DNA of 64,000 nucleotides from Acinetobacter defluvii. GTDB taxonomy: Bacteria; Pseudomonadota; Gammaproteobacteria; Pseudomonadales; Moraxellaceae. Where the stretch lies: assembly GCF_001704615.3 (NCBI RefSeq), contig NZ_CP029396.2, forward strand, positions 62,001 to 126,000, written 5' to 3'. Made by a program: the position numbers and the translations under genes. The first letter of the stretch is position 1; every line of letters starts with the position of its first letter. Shown here piece after piece: positions 50,380 to 58,957 of this stretch. The notes below the pieces were generated by a model. That model was not told the DNA's origin. It saw nothing but the letters and a program-made list of their open reading frames with translations, and searched no databases.

Positions 50380-51255
50380 ATGACGACCGCTACTGCTACC
50401 GCTGAAAAGACCGTGTTCAAACGTGAAACGTTGGAGCTGAAGAACATCCATGTTTACACCCAAAACGACCGCATTAACCAAAAAAGTCGCGTTGGCGACC
50501 GTGCATACGACAATGGATTAGTGAAGGACATCCTGTTCAGCCCTATGCTTTGGGCTACCCCTGAATTTTCATCTAGCTATGTTACTCAGATTCAAATTAA
50601 AGGCACACGCATTTATGATTCACTTTGCAGTTATACTGGCGTTCGCACCTATTTTTATAAGTTGTCAGACAGTGAGTTTGGGTGCATGTATCAAAAACGT
50701 CCGTACCCACAAAACGACTTTCTCTTAATTTTTGCAAACTTAACGCAAATGTTTAACGATGCAGTTTGTTACTTTGGAAACAACAGTAATAAAAACGCTT
50801 TTAAAGGTCTAGATTTTGACATCGAATGCGGTGTTTCACGGTTCAATTTACAGCAACGCTTATTAGAGTTTTATAAGAAGTCTAAACGCCAATTGACCAT
50901 CAGTGAAACAACAAGCGGGATGCTTGGTGACTCGAATCTTCGCTATAACATCTTTGTTCGCAACCAACCAAAATTGGACAAACACGGCAAGCCGTTAAAA
51001 TGCACCAAAAAACTCATTAAGCTGTACAAAGAGCGTGGCACAGTTGCGATCTATGGCGGTGACTGCATTTCACCACTCAAGCTCGTTAAACACCAACAAA
51101 TCAAGCTAGAGAGCGAAAATGGCAAGTTTTCATATACGACTGACTTCATCACGTTGTACTCAGTAGAACAAGACATGTACACCTTATATATTCCCCACTC
51201 TATTGTAAACAAGACATTTTTATCTTTTATATTCAATGGCTTATTTTCCTGCTAA
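50380..51255 (+). pseudogene. hypothetical protein gene cut by the sul2-ISCR2 insertion, 5' part
   Basis: 291 codons from ATG 50380 with AAGGA upstream. The first ~268 residues (MTTATATAEKTVFKRETLELKNIHVYTQNDRIN...) have backbone character; the last part (IPHSIVNKTFLSFIFNGLFSC) is encoded by sequence that I associate with the region upstream of sul2 on other plasmids. The original 3' end is probably the frame at 54495-54622. Unrecognised; basic patches (KCTKKLIKLYKERG). Confidence 0.55.
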
Positions 51256-51495
51256 TTGGTAATACCATGAAAAATACCATGCTCAGAAAAGGCTTAACAA
51301 TATTTTGAAAAATTGCCTACTGAGCGCTGCCGCACAGCTCCATAGGCCGCTTTCCTGGCTTTGCTTCCAGATGTATGCTCTTCTGCTCCTGCAGCTAATG
51401 GATCACCGCAAACAGGTTACTCGCCTGGGGATTCCCTTTCGACCCGAGCATCCGTATGAGACTCATGCTCGATTATTATTATTATAGAAGCCCCC
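51200..51495 (+). promoter_or_regulatory. sul2 upstream region
   Basis: No gene. Includes GAGCATCCGTATGAGACTCATGCTC, an imperfect inverted repeat, and ATTATTATTATTATAG directly ahead of the sul2 ribosome-binding site. This matches my memory of the sequence preceding sul2 on small mobilisable plasmids; it carries the sul2 promoter. Confidence 0.5.
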
Positions 51496-52311
51496 ATGAA
51501 TAAATCGCTCATCATTTTCGGCATCGTCAACATAACCTCGGACAGTTTCTCCGATGGAGGCCGGTATCTGGCGCCAGACGCAGCCATTGCGCAGGCGCGT
51601 AAGCTGATGGCCGAGGGGGCAGATGTGATCGACCTCGGTCCGGCATCCAGCAATCCCGACGCCGCGCCTGTTTCGTCCGACACAGAAATCGCGCGTATCG
51701 CGCCGGTGCTGGACGCGCTCAAGGCAGATGGCATTCCCGTCTCGCTCGACAGTTATCAACCCGCGACGCAAGCCTATGCCTTGTCGCGTGGTGTGGCCTA
51801 TCTCAATGATATTCGCGGTTTTCCAGACGCTGCGTTCTATCCGCAATTGGCGAAATCATCTGCCAAACTCGTCGTTATGCATTCGGTGCAAGACGGGCAG
51901 GCAGATCGGCGCGAGGCACCCGCTGGCGACATCATGGATCACATTGCGGCGTTCTTTGACGCGCGCATCGCGGCGCTGACGGGTGCCGGTATCAAACGCA
52001 ACCGCCTTGTCCTTGATCCCGGCATGGGGTTTTTTCTGGGGGCTGCTCCCGAAACCTCGCTCTCGGTGCTGGCGCGGTTCGATGAATTGCGGCTGCGCTT
52101 CGATTTGCCGGTGCTTCTGTCTGTTTCGCGCAAATCCTTTCTGCGCGCGCTCACAGGCCGTGGTCCGGGGGATGTCGGGGCCGCGACACTCGCTGCAGAG
52201 CTTGCCGCCGCCGCAGGTGGAGCTGACTTCATCCGCACACACGAGCCGCGCCCCTTGCGCGACGGGCTGGCGGTATTGGCGGCGCTGAAAGAAACCGCAA
52301 GAATTCGTTAA
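51496..52311 (+). CDS. sul2: sulfonamide-insensitive dihydropteroate synthase Sul2
   Basis: 271 aa, [48 protein letters not shown] and VSRKSFLRALTGRGPGD are the pterin and phosphate sites. Full length. Second sulfonamide-resistance gene in this window (with sul1 at 18484). Followed by glmM fragment and ISCR2 in the classic order. Confidence 0.97.
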   Translation: MNKSLIIFGIVNITSDSFSDGGRYLAPDAAIAQARKLMAEGADVIDLGPASSNPDAAPVSSDTEIARIAPVLDALKADGIPVSLDSYQPATQAYALSRGVAYLNDIRGFPDAAFYPQLAKSSAKLVVMHSVQDGQADRREAPAGDIMDHIAAFFDARIAALTGAGIKRNRLVLDPGMGFFLGAAPETSLSVLARFDELRLRFDLPVLLSVSRKSFLRALTGRGPGDVGAATLAAELAAAAGGADFIRTHEPRPLRDGLAVLAALKETARIR

Positions 52312-52397
52312 CTGCACATTCGGGATATTTCTCTATATTCGCGGTTCAGCAGGCATGTCCCCTTTGAGGGCGACCCGACGACAGGATAATCGACCTT

Positions 52398-52641
52398 ATG
52401 GTGCGCAAATATTTCGGCACAGACGGTATTCGTGGCAAAGCCAACGAAGGCGCGATGACGGCGGAAACCGCCTTGCGCGTCGGCATGGCGGCTGGCCGTG
52501 TCTTTCGTCGCGGTGACCACCGCCATCGTGTCGTGATCGGCAAGGATACGCGCCTGTCGGGCTATATGCTTGAACCCGCGCTCACAGCCGGTTTCACCTC
52601 GATGGGCATGGACGTATTCCTTTTTGGCCCGCTGCCGACAA
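52398..52641 (+). pseudogene. glmM: glmM (phosphoglucosamine mutase), 5' fragment
   Basis: [81 protein letters not shown], the first ~80 residues of GlmM, then broken by the ISCR2 origin end. It is the remnant of the chromosomal neighbourhood from which sul2 was captured. Confidence 0.95.
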
Positions 52642-54494
52642 CGTATAGGAAGAATAAACGCCCTTTTCACCCAAGTCCAACAGCTTTGGACCGCAGTTGA
52701 CTCTTTCGACACCCCTGCGATGCAACCCAATCCGGCTGACGGGGAGCCAGCAACGCTGAAAATTTACCCTCCTCTTTCCCACTAGCGGCTCCTTTTCCGA
52801 CAACCAGCACGGCGGATCCCTGCCGCGGCGCTGTGAACGCAGCATTTTGATTGGTATCGTTGGCCTTCAGGCTCGTCAGTCAAACAGACCCAGGAGCAGC
52901 TCAGCCGGTGGCGCCCGGCTTTCGGGTAACGCCCTGGTCCCGCTGGTTTCGGCTTTGTGCTTCAGGTGATCAAGGATCTGCTTGATCACTATAGGGTCTT
53001 CAATGCAGGCGATGACTTTCATGGCGCCGCCGCAGCCGCTGCAGGTCTCGATGTCGATATTGAAAACACGCTTGAGCCGTTGCGCCCATGTCATCGACGC
53101 TCGCCGTTGTGCTGGTGTTGCCGGTTCATCAGCCACCCTGACCTTGTTGCCCCTGCCCCGTTTTGCCGGCGTGACCAACGCCCGGTGCCGACTGTTGGGT
53201 GCGAACACCCCGTGGAAGCGGGTTAGGTTGACTCTGGGCTTCGGTACCAGGGCGGCCAGCCTTGCAATGAAATCCAATGGTTCGAAAATGACGTGCGTGG
53301 TGCCGTCCCGGTACGGCGTCTTGAGCTGGTAGCGCACGTTGCCGCCTCGTGTTAACGACAGCCGCTTCTCGGATACCGCCGGGCGGCTGATGTACCGGCA
53401 CAGCCGTTCGAGCTTCTTGCGTTCATCGGCCCTGGCCGCCACGCCGGCGTGCAGGCTGGACCCGGCTACCTTGCCAATCCCGTCACCGAACGGATCACCA
53501 CTGGTCGGCAGAGTTTGCAAAGTGAACACCTTTCGCCCCGCCTGTGAACCGACAGCGATACGGTAAGTGATCGAGTGCCCCAGCAGGGGTGTCATCGGGT
53601 CGTCATCCACCGCATCCGAGGCCAGATAGCTGTTTTCGACATCCCGTTCCAGCAGGCCTTGCCGTTCCAGATAGCGACCCACCCGGTGGGCGATGGTGTG
53701 CGTCAGCTGGGTGAGCTCTGGGCTGGTCGGCGCCTTGACCCAGCGGAAACGCGCTGAGCCGTGGGATTGCTCGACATACACACCGTCGAGAAACAGCATG
53801 TGGAAGTGAACATTCAGATTGAGCGCCGATCCAAAACGCTGGATCAGGGTGACCGCGCCCGTCTTGGCCACTTGGTGGGTATGGCCCGCTTTCTTGACCA
53901 GGTGCGTGGCAATGACGCGGTAAACGATGCCCAGCACCCACCCCATGATCTCGGGCCGGCTGGCAAACAGGAAACGCAGCTGAAACGGGAAGCTCAACAC
54001 CCACTGACGCATGGGTTGTTCAGGCAGTACTTCATCAACCAGCAAGGCGGCACTTTCGGCCATCCGCCGCGCCCCACAGCTCGGGCAGAAACCGCGACGC
54101 TTACAGCTGAAAGCGACCAGGTGCTCGGCGTGGCAAGACTCGCAGCGAACCCGTAGAAAGCCATGCTCCAGCCGCCCGCATTGGAGAAATTCTTCAAATT
54201 CCCGTTGCACATAGCCCGGCAATTCCTTTCCCTGCTCTGCCATAAGCGCAGCGAATGCCGGGTAATACTCGTCAACGATCTGATAGAGAAGGGTTTGCTC
54301 GGGTCGGTGGCTCTGGTAACGACCAGTATCCCGATCCCGGCTGGCCGTCCTGGCCGCCACATGAGGCATGTTCCGCGTCCTTGCAATACTGTGTTTACAT
54401 ACAGTCTATCGCTTAGCGGAAAGTTCTTTTACCCTCAGCCGAAATGCCTGCCGTTGCTAGACATTGCCAGCCAGTGCCCGTCACTCCCATTCAG
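52642..54494 (-). mobile_element. ISCR2 (IS91-like rolling-circle element)
   Basis: About 1.85 kb. At the glmM junction CGTATAGGAAGAATAAACGCC (reverse complement ends TTCTTCCTATACG) is the oriIS end. The other end (terIS) lies at about 54494, inferred from where the backbone reading frame resumes. One transposase gene. It moves adjacent DNA by one-ended rolling-circle transposition without target duplication. Confidence 0.9.
52876..54369 (-). CDS. rcr2: ISCR2 transposase (Y2-type, IS91 family)
   Basis: 497 aa. N-terminal zinc-binding region CGRLEHGFLRVRCESCHAEHLVAFSCKRRGFCPSCGARRMAESAALLVDEVLP; HVHFHMLFLDGVYV-type HUH segment (LNLNVHFHMLFLDGVY); KLERLCRYISRPAVSEKRL contains the catalytic Tyr; C-terminal CSGCGGAMKVIACIEDP. 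Complete. Confidence 0.95.
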   Translation of the reverse strand: MPHVAARTASRDRDTGRYQSHRPEQTLLYQIVDEYYPAFAALMAEQGKELPGYVQREFEEFLQCGRLEHGFLRVRCESCHAEHLVAFSCKRRGFCPSCGARRMAESAALLVDEVLPEQPMRQWVLSFPFQLRFLFASRPEIMGWVLGIVYRVIATHLVKKAGHTHQVAKTGAVTLIQRFGSALNLNVHFHMLFLDGVYVEQSHGSARFRWVKAPTSPELTQLTHTIAHRVGRYLERQGLLERDVENSYLASDAVDDDPMTPLLGHSITYRIAVGSQAGRKVFTLQTLPTSGDPFGDGIGKVAGSSLHAGVAARADERKKLERLCRYISRPAVSEKRLSLTRGGNVRYQLKTPYRDGTTHVIFEPLDFIARLAALVPKPRVNLTRFHGVFAPNSRHRALVTPAKRGRGNKVRVADEPATPAQRRASMTWAQRLKRVFNIDIETCSGCGGAMKVIACIEDPIVIKQILDHLKHKAETSGTRALPESRAPPAELLLGLFD

Positions 54495-54622
54495 TACTTA
54501 ATGAAAGCTACGGAACAACTAATAAATTTTATGGTTTGCATCTCACCCAAGAAGAAGCAGAAAAAACCATCCCGAAATTATTAGAACGTACTCAAAAGTA
54601 TTTAAACCATAAAAAAGGTTAA
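54495..54622 (+). pseudogene. 3' remnant of the backbone gene interrupted by sul2-ISCR2
   Basis: The frame SVLNESYGTTNKFYGLHLTQEEAEKTIPKLLERTQKYLNHKKG ends TAA at 54620-54622. It has no start of its own and resumes exactly at the ISCR2 terminus. Probably the tail of the 50380 gene. Confidence 0.55.
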
Positions 54623-54681
54623 TACCCTTGCGTTGATCAGCTAATTGATCAACTGCTGGCTTTATAAACGCAAACGATGTT

Positions 54682-55147
54682 TTTTTAGTTGATTAAAATA
54701 ATCCAAAACTTAATTTTGATAATTCAGCACCCATAATTCTACTAATGCATTTCCATCAAGCCTTAATTCAAACCATATTCAATTAACAATGAATTAACAC
54801 CACTACGGCGTTATTTCTTAAATGTGGTATATGGCTTTACCCACCCCCTACTCGTCTATGGCTAATTGTTCCAGTGTCAGTCAAAAAATGAAATATAATT
54901 CATTCTCAAAAATGAGAATCTGTTCACAAATGGGAACGCGAAGCAGCCTTAATTTTAAAAATACCAGTTCATCTAGACTAAATTTGAGTAAGTCTGATTA
55001 ATATTGAATAAAAAACCTAAGTTTTTCGCCGTATGTTTTAATCTTCAATGGTTTAACTTTAATGAAATTTTTTTTAAATAAACTAATTTAGTGGATTTTG
55101 ACCGTTATAATGGTTTTATCTCGAGGCATATTGCCTTAAACTTGGAG
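54682..55147 (+). promoter_or_regulatory. shared plasmid promoter module, variant, with stem-loop leader
   Basis: Variant palindrome TTTTTAGTTGATTAAAAT at 54682-54699, preceded by ACGATGT. About 400 bp further, GACCGTTATAATGG supplies a TATAAT, followed by the leader hairpin AGGC-ATATT-GCCT and TAAACTTGGAG ending at 55147. The long gap holds the paired inverted repeats listed separately; no gene lies in it. Confidence 0.5.
54902..54937. promoter_or_regulatory. two adjacent inverted repeats, possible repressor operators
   Basis: ATTCTCAAAAATGAGAAT (54902-54919) and GTTCACAAATGGGAAC (54922-54937) lie 2 bp apart and share the form (A/G)TTC-N-CA-AAA-TG-N-GAA(T/C). Such tandem palindromes are typical of XRE-type repressor operators. 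No regulator gene is adjacent. Confidence 0.45.
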
Positions 55148-55151
55148 CCGT

Positions 55152-55514
55152 GTGATATTAAAACTATCTAGTATCTTTTCTCATGAAGCTAGGATTGAAT
55201 CCCTTGTTATTCAATTTGAAGCCGATTATCAAACTGCACTAAAGCAAGGTTTAGATATTTACTTTGGCGTTGGCTATGCAACTAATGAGGATAGTCAATC
55301 TATACAGGCGTATCTTGTGAAAGATAAGGAGATTTATAAAAAGCATTACTGGAGTTGGGAATACCCAAGAACACCACACAAAATTGAAAAAACTAAAGCT
55401 GAGCACCGCCATTGGTTAAACCTAGCTGATGTACGAAACGCTGCGCTCGAGGCGAATATTACAAATGAAGCAGATCTACAATCTGTTTTACAACGTTCAT
55501 TCGCTACAATATAA
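55152..55514 (+). CDS. hypothetical protein, 120 aa
   Basis: GTG start at 55152, 4 nt after TTGGAG of the shared leader. MILKLSSIFSHEARIESLVIQFEADYQTALKQGLDIYFGVGYATNE...; soluble, not recognised. The next gene starts 13 bp after its stop behind AAAAGG. Confidence 0.6.
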   Translation: MILKLSSIFSHEARIESLVIQFEADYQTALKQGLDIYFGVGYATNEDSQSIQAYLVKDKEIYKKHYWSWEYPRTPHKIEKTKAEHRHWLNLADVRNAALEANITNEADLQSVLQRSFATI

Positions 55515-55527
55515 AAAGGTAATCTAA

Positions 55528-55905
55528 ATGATAAAAAAAAGTGTGGGTTTTGAACGTGCTTCTGATGTTCAAGCCATCGTTTACTCAGTAAATGATGGAT
55601 CTGCAGTTTTTGTCGTACCAAATGGCTTTGTGGTGCTGGAGGTTCCATTGTCACAAACTCAAGCCGAGTACTTCAAGATGTATGAGAAGTCACCTAATGT
55701 ATTTGTGTTGCACGGTAAGGCAAAATTCCATTACGTGTGTGATTGTGAAGTTGAACTGGTTGGCTTTAGTATAGAAAAATCTAAGCTAACAAATCAATTG
55801 GTCAATCCAAGCTTATTTAGCCACATTGATAAACCTGCAGTCAGTATAGATTGCGTCTATGATGATATGTCTGCACCAACTATAAGCCCTGGCTTTTATT
55901 GTTAA
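55528..55905 (+). CDS. hypothetical protein, 125 aa
   Basis: MIKKSVGFERASDVQAIVYSVNDGSAVFVVPNGFVVLEVPLSQTQAEYFKMYEKSPNVFVLHGKAKFHYVCDCEVELVGF...; beta-rich, not recognised. Second gene of a two-gene unit closed by the terminator at 55923. Confidence 0.65.
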   Translation: MIKKSVGFERASDVQAIVYSVNDGSAVFVVPNGFVVLEVPLSQTQAEYFKMYEKSPNVFVLHGKAKFHYVCDCEVELVGFSIEKSKLTNQLVNPSLFSHIDKPAVSIDCVYDDMSAPTISPGFYC

Positions 55906-55922
55906 TTAGCTGGTATAAAAGT

Positions 55923-55945
55923 AGCCCGAAATTCGGGCTTTTAAT
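55923..55945 (+). terminator. rho-independent terminator
   Basis: AGCCCGAA-A-TTCGGGCT followed by TTTAATTT; lies between convergent genes and may serve both. Confidence 0.8.
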
Positions 55946-55960
55946 TTGTCTGAAGACAAG

Positions 55961-56947
55961 TTATTTCAACTCGCACGGCGCTTTAATTCTGATGTTATTT
56001 GCCCAAGAAAAAACATCCGAACCTTTTTGTGGGAAAGGCTGACTCTTAGAATACTGCAACCAACACACCGAATTATGGGTTGGATCTTGTGCCTTACGTT
56101 TTTCACGTAATTTAATCAGGCTTTCTCTTAACGCTGCAGTATCGTATTTTGGATCAAGTGACATAAAACCTACCGCAAACAGATCCGCATAAGATTCTCG
56201 CCATAGTTGCGTTTTACCGCTACTTTCAGCGGTTACAAAGGTAGATACATCATCCATCTTTACTTTGGACCGATCAGACGGCGCAATTGAATTTAATGCT
56301 TTAAGTGGCTGGCCAAGTTCACCAGGCACATCGGTCGCACGATCTAAACAGTGAGATAACTCGTGCGCTAATATCAGCATTTCCCAATCGTTGTAGCTTA
56401 CATCGGTTTTTGCTTCTTTATACATGGTGTTCATGCTGGTTTTAGACATATTCACCAGGCAATATCCTGTACTAGATCTTAATGAAGCTGGAGAAGCTTG
56501 CGGTATATCTAAGGAAGTTAAAGCCCAACTTTCGTTAAAGTCACCTAACACAAGTGGCGCGTTGTAGTTTTCCTTGGCAAACTTTTGTAGTTGATTGAAG
56601 TTACTACCCGGTACCATCGCAGCAATATGGTCATGGTTGAACTGTTTCTTTTCTAGCGTTTTGAAACACCATATAAAACCATATGACAGTAGAAACATTA
56701 GGAATGGAACAACAGCAACAGAGAGCATAAGTAGCATAAAGTTTTCGTCTAGTCGCTTGGTTCGGTCTTTGGTCTTAATATAAGGTGTTGCCAAGCACCA
56801 GCTGAGCACTACTGTCATCAAGATTAAAATAACAAGAAAAGTCATGGTGTAGCCAACTGGTTGAATAAACGTAAAGGCAATCCACGCAAAACAAGTTAGG
56901 ACGGTTAAGGTCCACAAAATGATGTTTAAAATGATTTTTGTTTTCAC
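55961..56947 (-). CDS. membrane-anchored HExxH zinc metallopeptidase-like protein
   Basis: 328 aa, GTG start. Three hydrophobic segments at about 6-27, 33-52 and 70-95, then a soluble domain. LILAHELSHCLDRATDVPGE contains HELSH (residues 195-199), the gluzincin zinc motif, and WRESYADLFAVGF about 50 residues later supplies the ExxxD third ligand. The family is not recognised as M48 or M50 by eye. Probably faces the periplasm. A plasmid-borne membrane protease could act on host envelope or conjugation proteins; the target is unknown. Confidence 0.7.
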   Translation of the reverse strand: MKTKIILNIILWTLTVLTCFAWIAFTFIQPVGYTMTFLVILILMTVVLSWCLATPYIKTKDRTKRLDENFMLLMLSVAVVPFLMFLLSYGFIWCFKTLEKKQFNHDHIAAMVPGSNFNQLQKFAKENYNAPLVLGDFNESWALTSLDIPQASPASLRSSTGYCLVNMSKTSMNTMYKEAKTDVSYNDWEMLILAHELSHCLDRATDVPGELGQPLKALNSIAPSDRSKVKMDDVSTFVTAESSGKTQLWRESYADLFAVGFMSLDPKYDTAALRESLIKLREKRKAQDPTHNSVCWLQYSKSQPFPQKGSDVFSWANNIRIKAPCELK

Positions 56948-57086
56948 GCCGTTGGCATCCCTAATCTATAAAAATAAATGTGGCCCATTAAACGGGCCAT
57001 ATTGAGTCTGTTCTCTTCATCATCGCCAATGTGGTCGATATAAATATATTAATAAACCATCAAAGCTAAAAACTTTTCTTAAAAAT

Positions 57087-57599
57087 TTAAGATGCCTGCA
57101 CACCAGGATAATCGTTGTAGTTGCCATCAATAAATTGATTGGTAGATTTACTGACATCATCATACCAAATCGGCATGCATTTCGACTTGTCAGTTTGATC
57201 GATGGCCATGTATGGAAGTCCTAATTCGTTTTGAATCAATTCAGCATCCATAAATGGCTCAAGAACCTTCATAGGAATGGAAAACAAACACTCAACATAC
57301 CCATTATCATGAATGACCTTCCGGCTGGCTTTAGAAGCACTGTCAAAGCGCAATGCATTCCACAAGTGAGAAGCTTCATTGATGGTATGTGGTTGTTTTA
57401 GGTAATTAGGATTTTCAGACGCATAGATCGACAGTGTATTCACATCAATCATCAGCTTAAGTACACCTGAACCGACCATATGTTCAATCGGTATATACAG
57501 CATGATAGCGCCGTATCCTAAGCTTCGTTTTTTAGCATCTGGATGTTCACCAATACCACCAATAACGCTATGAATAAGAATAGGTAGAGTTGTGTTCAT
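57087..57599 (-). CDS. hypothetical protein, 170 aa
   Basis: MNTTLPILIHSVIGGIGEHPDAKKRSLGYGAIMLYIPIEHMVGSGVLKLMIDVNTLSIYASENPNYLKQP...; soluble, not recognised. AAAGG 10 nt before the ATG. Separated by about 100 bp from the upstream gene cluster. Confidence 0.6.
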   Translation of the reverse strand: MNTTLPILIHSVIGGIGEHPDAKKRSLGYGAIMLYIPIEHMVGSGVLKLMIDVNTLSIYASENPNYLKQPHTINEASHLWNALRFDSASKASRKVIHDNGYVECLFSIPMKVLEPFMDAELIQNELGLPYMAIDQTDKSKCMPIWYDDVSKSTNQFIDGNYNDYPGVQAS

Positions 57600-57698
57600 T
57601 TTATAAACCTTTCAATAGTTTTATATCTCTTTATACATTTGATACCGCGTATAGCAGATATATAACACGGCGATGTTAATAGAGATTGCATACAGCCA

Positions 57699-58157
57699 TT
57701 AATATTGATTAATGACTTCATCCATCACATAAATTGAGTAGTTGTACTGGTCTAAGCGATATTTGCTTTCTTCAGTATGTTCACTGGCCAATGCTTGTAG
57801 TTGAGTTTCGTTCATGGAAGAAGCATAGCGGTTACGGATTGATTTAAGCTGGCTCAATTCTAAACGTCCAGTACTCTTGGTCAGATTGCTGACAGTTGTG
57901 AATAGATCCTGGTCATATTCTTGCAATTCACCATACAGCCAAGCAAGGTGTTCTGCATTGATGTATGGGTTATTTTTTTCATAGTAGTTTTTCAGTTTGA
58001 ATAAACTCAAACCACATATGAACACAGCAACTATAAGGCTAATGACAAGCCCCTCACCGAGTTTAAGTAGGTATAGGAATATAAAGATACTAATCACGCC
58101 AATGGCAATAGAGATATATCGCATGGTTTGATTTTGGAACATTTCTAACATGGGCAT
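57699..58157 (-). CDS. hypothetical membrane protein, 152 aa
   Basis: Two adjacent hydrophobic helices near the N-terminus (about 14-33 and 34-50: IAIGVISIFIFLYLLKLGEGLVISLIVAVFICGLSLF) followed by a charged helical tail. Not recognised. The start overlaps the upstream stop (TAATG), so translationally coupled. Confidence 0.6.
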   Translation of the reverse strand: MPMLEMFQNQTMRYISIAIGVISIFIFLYLLKLGEGLVISLIVAVFICGLSLFKLKNYYEKNNPYINAEHLAWLYGELQEYDQDLFTTVSNLTKSTGRLELSQLKSIRNRYASSMNETQLQALASEHTEESKYRLDQYNYSIYVMDEVINQY

Positions 58158-58576
58158 TACTCACTTTTTGTAATGTTGTTTTGATAAAGATGGTCTATTT
58201 GAGCGATGGCAAGTTTCATGCGTTCCGTGGTGCAAGTCAGGTCGTCATCAAAACGATGGTTGAATTCAACAATCCCCTGTTCTTCCATGTCTTGCATTTC
58301 ACGCTTAGCATTACTTAAGCCTTTTTCTATACCAACCAGATTCAAGTTAAAGAAGTCTTCTAGTAGCTTTTCACTCTCAATGATTTGTTTGAGCTCAGTA
58401 ACATAGACTTCAGTTTTCTTTTTGCTGATTTCCGCAGCCATCGCATAACGAAAGTTGCCGTTTACAACAACAGTTTTGAGGTCTGGTGAATATTCGTTGT
58501 ATTCACTTGGAATTCGACTAACGGACTGGACGGCGTGACTCCAGCCATACTTCTGAAAATATTCAATTCCCGTCAT
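58157..58576 (-). CDS. hypothetical protein, 139 aa
   Basis: MTGIEYFQKYGWSHAVQSVSRIPSEYNEYSPDLKTVVVNGNFRYAMAAEISKKKTEVYVTELKQIIESEKLLEDFFNLNLVGIEKGLSNAKREMQDMEEQ...; helical second half. Not recognised. Fourth gene of a tight minus-strand cluster (about 61.3 to 57.7 kb). Confidence 0.6.
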   Translation of the reverse strand: MTGIEYFQKYGWSHAVQSVSRIPSEYNEYSPDLKTVVVNGNFRYAMAAEISKKKTEVYVTELKQIIESEKLLEDFFNLNLVGIEKGLSNAKREMQDMEEQGIVEFNHRFDDDLTCTTERMKLAIAQIDHLYQNNITKSE

Positions 58577-58585
58577 GGTATATAC

Positions 58586-58957
58586 CTACGATTGTTCTTT
58601 TTTAAGTTCAATAACAGCCAATAACGCTTTGTTTTGGCGTTCCAATTCATATTGTTTTTGGCGGTCTACATTTTGGCGATCGAAAAGTTCTCTAATCTGC
58701 TGTTTGTAGTGGTTGTCATAGTACGAATAGGCTTTACGTTCTGCTTTTCTACGTGCAATGCGAACTTTGGGATGCCAGTTGAATTCTTTGTCGTCTGCAT
58801 AACCCCTCATGAACTCAACCAGTTTGCTATCACCACGCATTTTACAAACCTTAATGAAGCCCATTTCTAAAACTGTAATTGGCGCACGGCGCGGATCTCC
58901 AAACTCCCAACGCCGTTTAATCCCAAAGCCACACATCTCTATTTGAACCGTAATCAT
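58586..58957 (-). CDS. hypothetical protein, 123 aa
   Basis: MITVQIEMCGFGIKRRWEFGDPRRAPITVLEMGFIKVCKMRGDSKLVEFMRGY...; strongly basic, C-terminal coiled-coil-like helix (DRQKQYELERQNKALLAVIELKKE). Possibly nucleic-acid binding; not recognised. The ATG overlaps the upstream stop (ATGA). Confidence 0.6.
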   Translation of the reverse strand: MITVQIEMCGFGIKRRWEFGDPRRAPITVLEMGFIKVCKMRGDSKLVEFMRGYADDKEFNWHPKVRIARRKAERKAYSYYDNHYKQQIRELFDRQNVDRQKQYELERQNKALLAVIELKKEQS

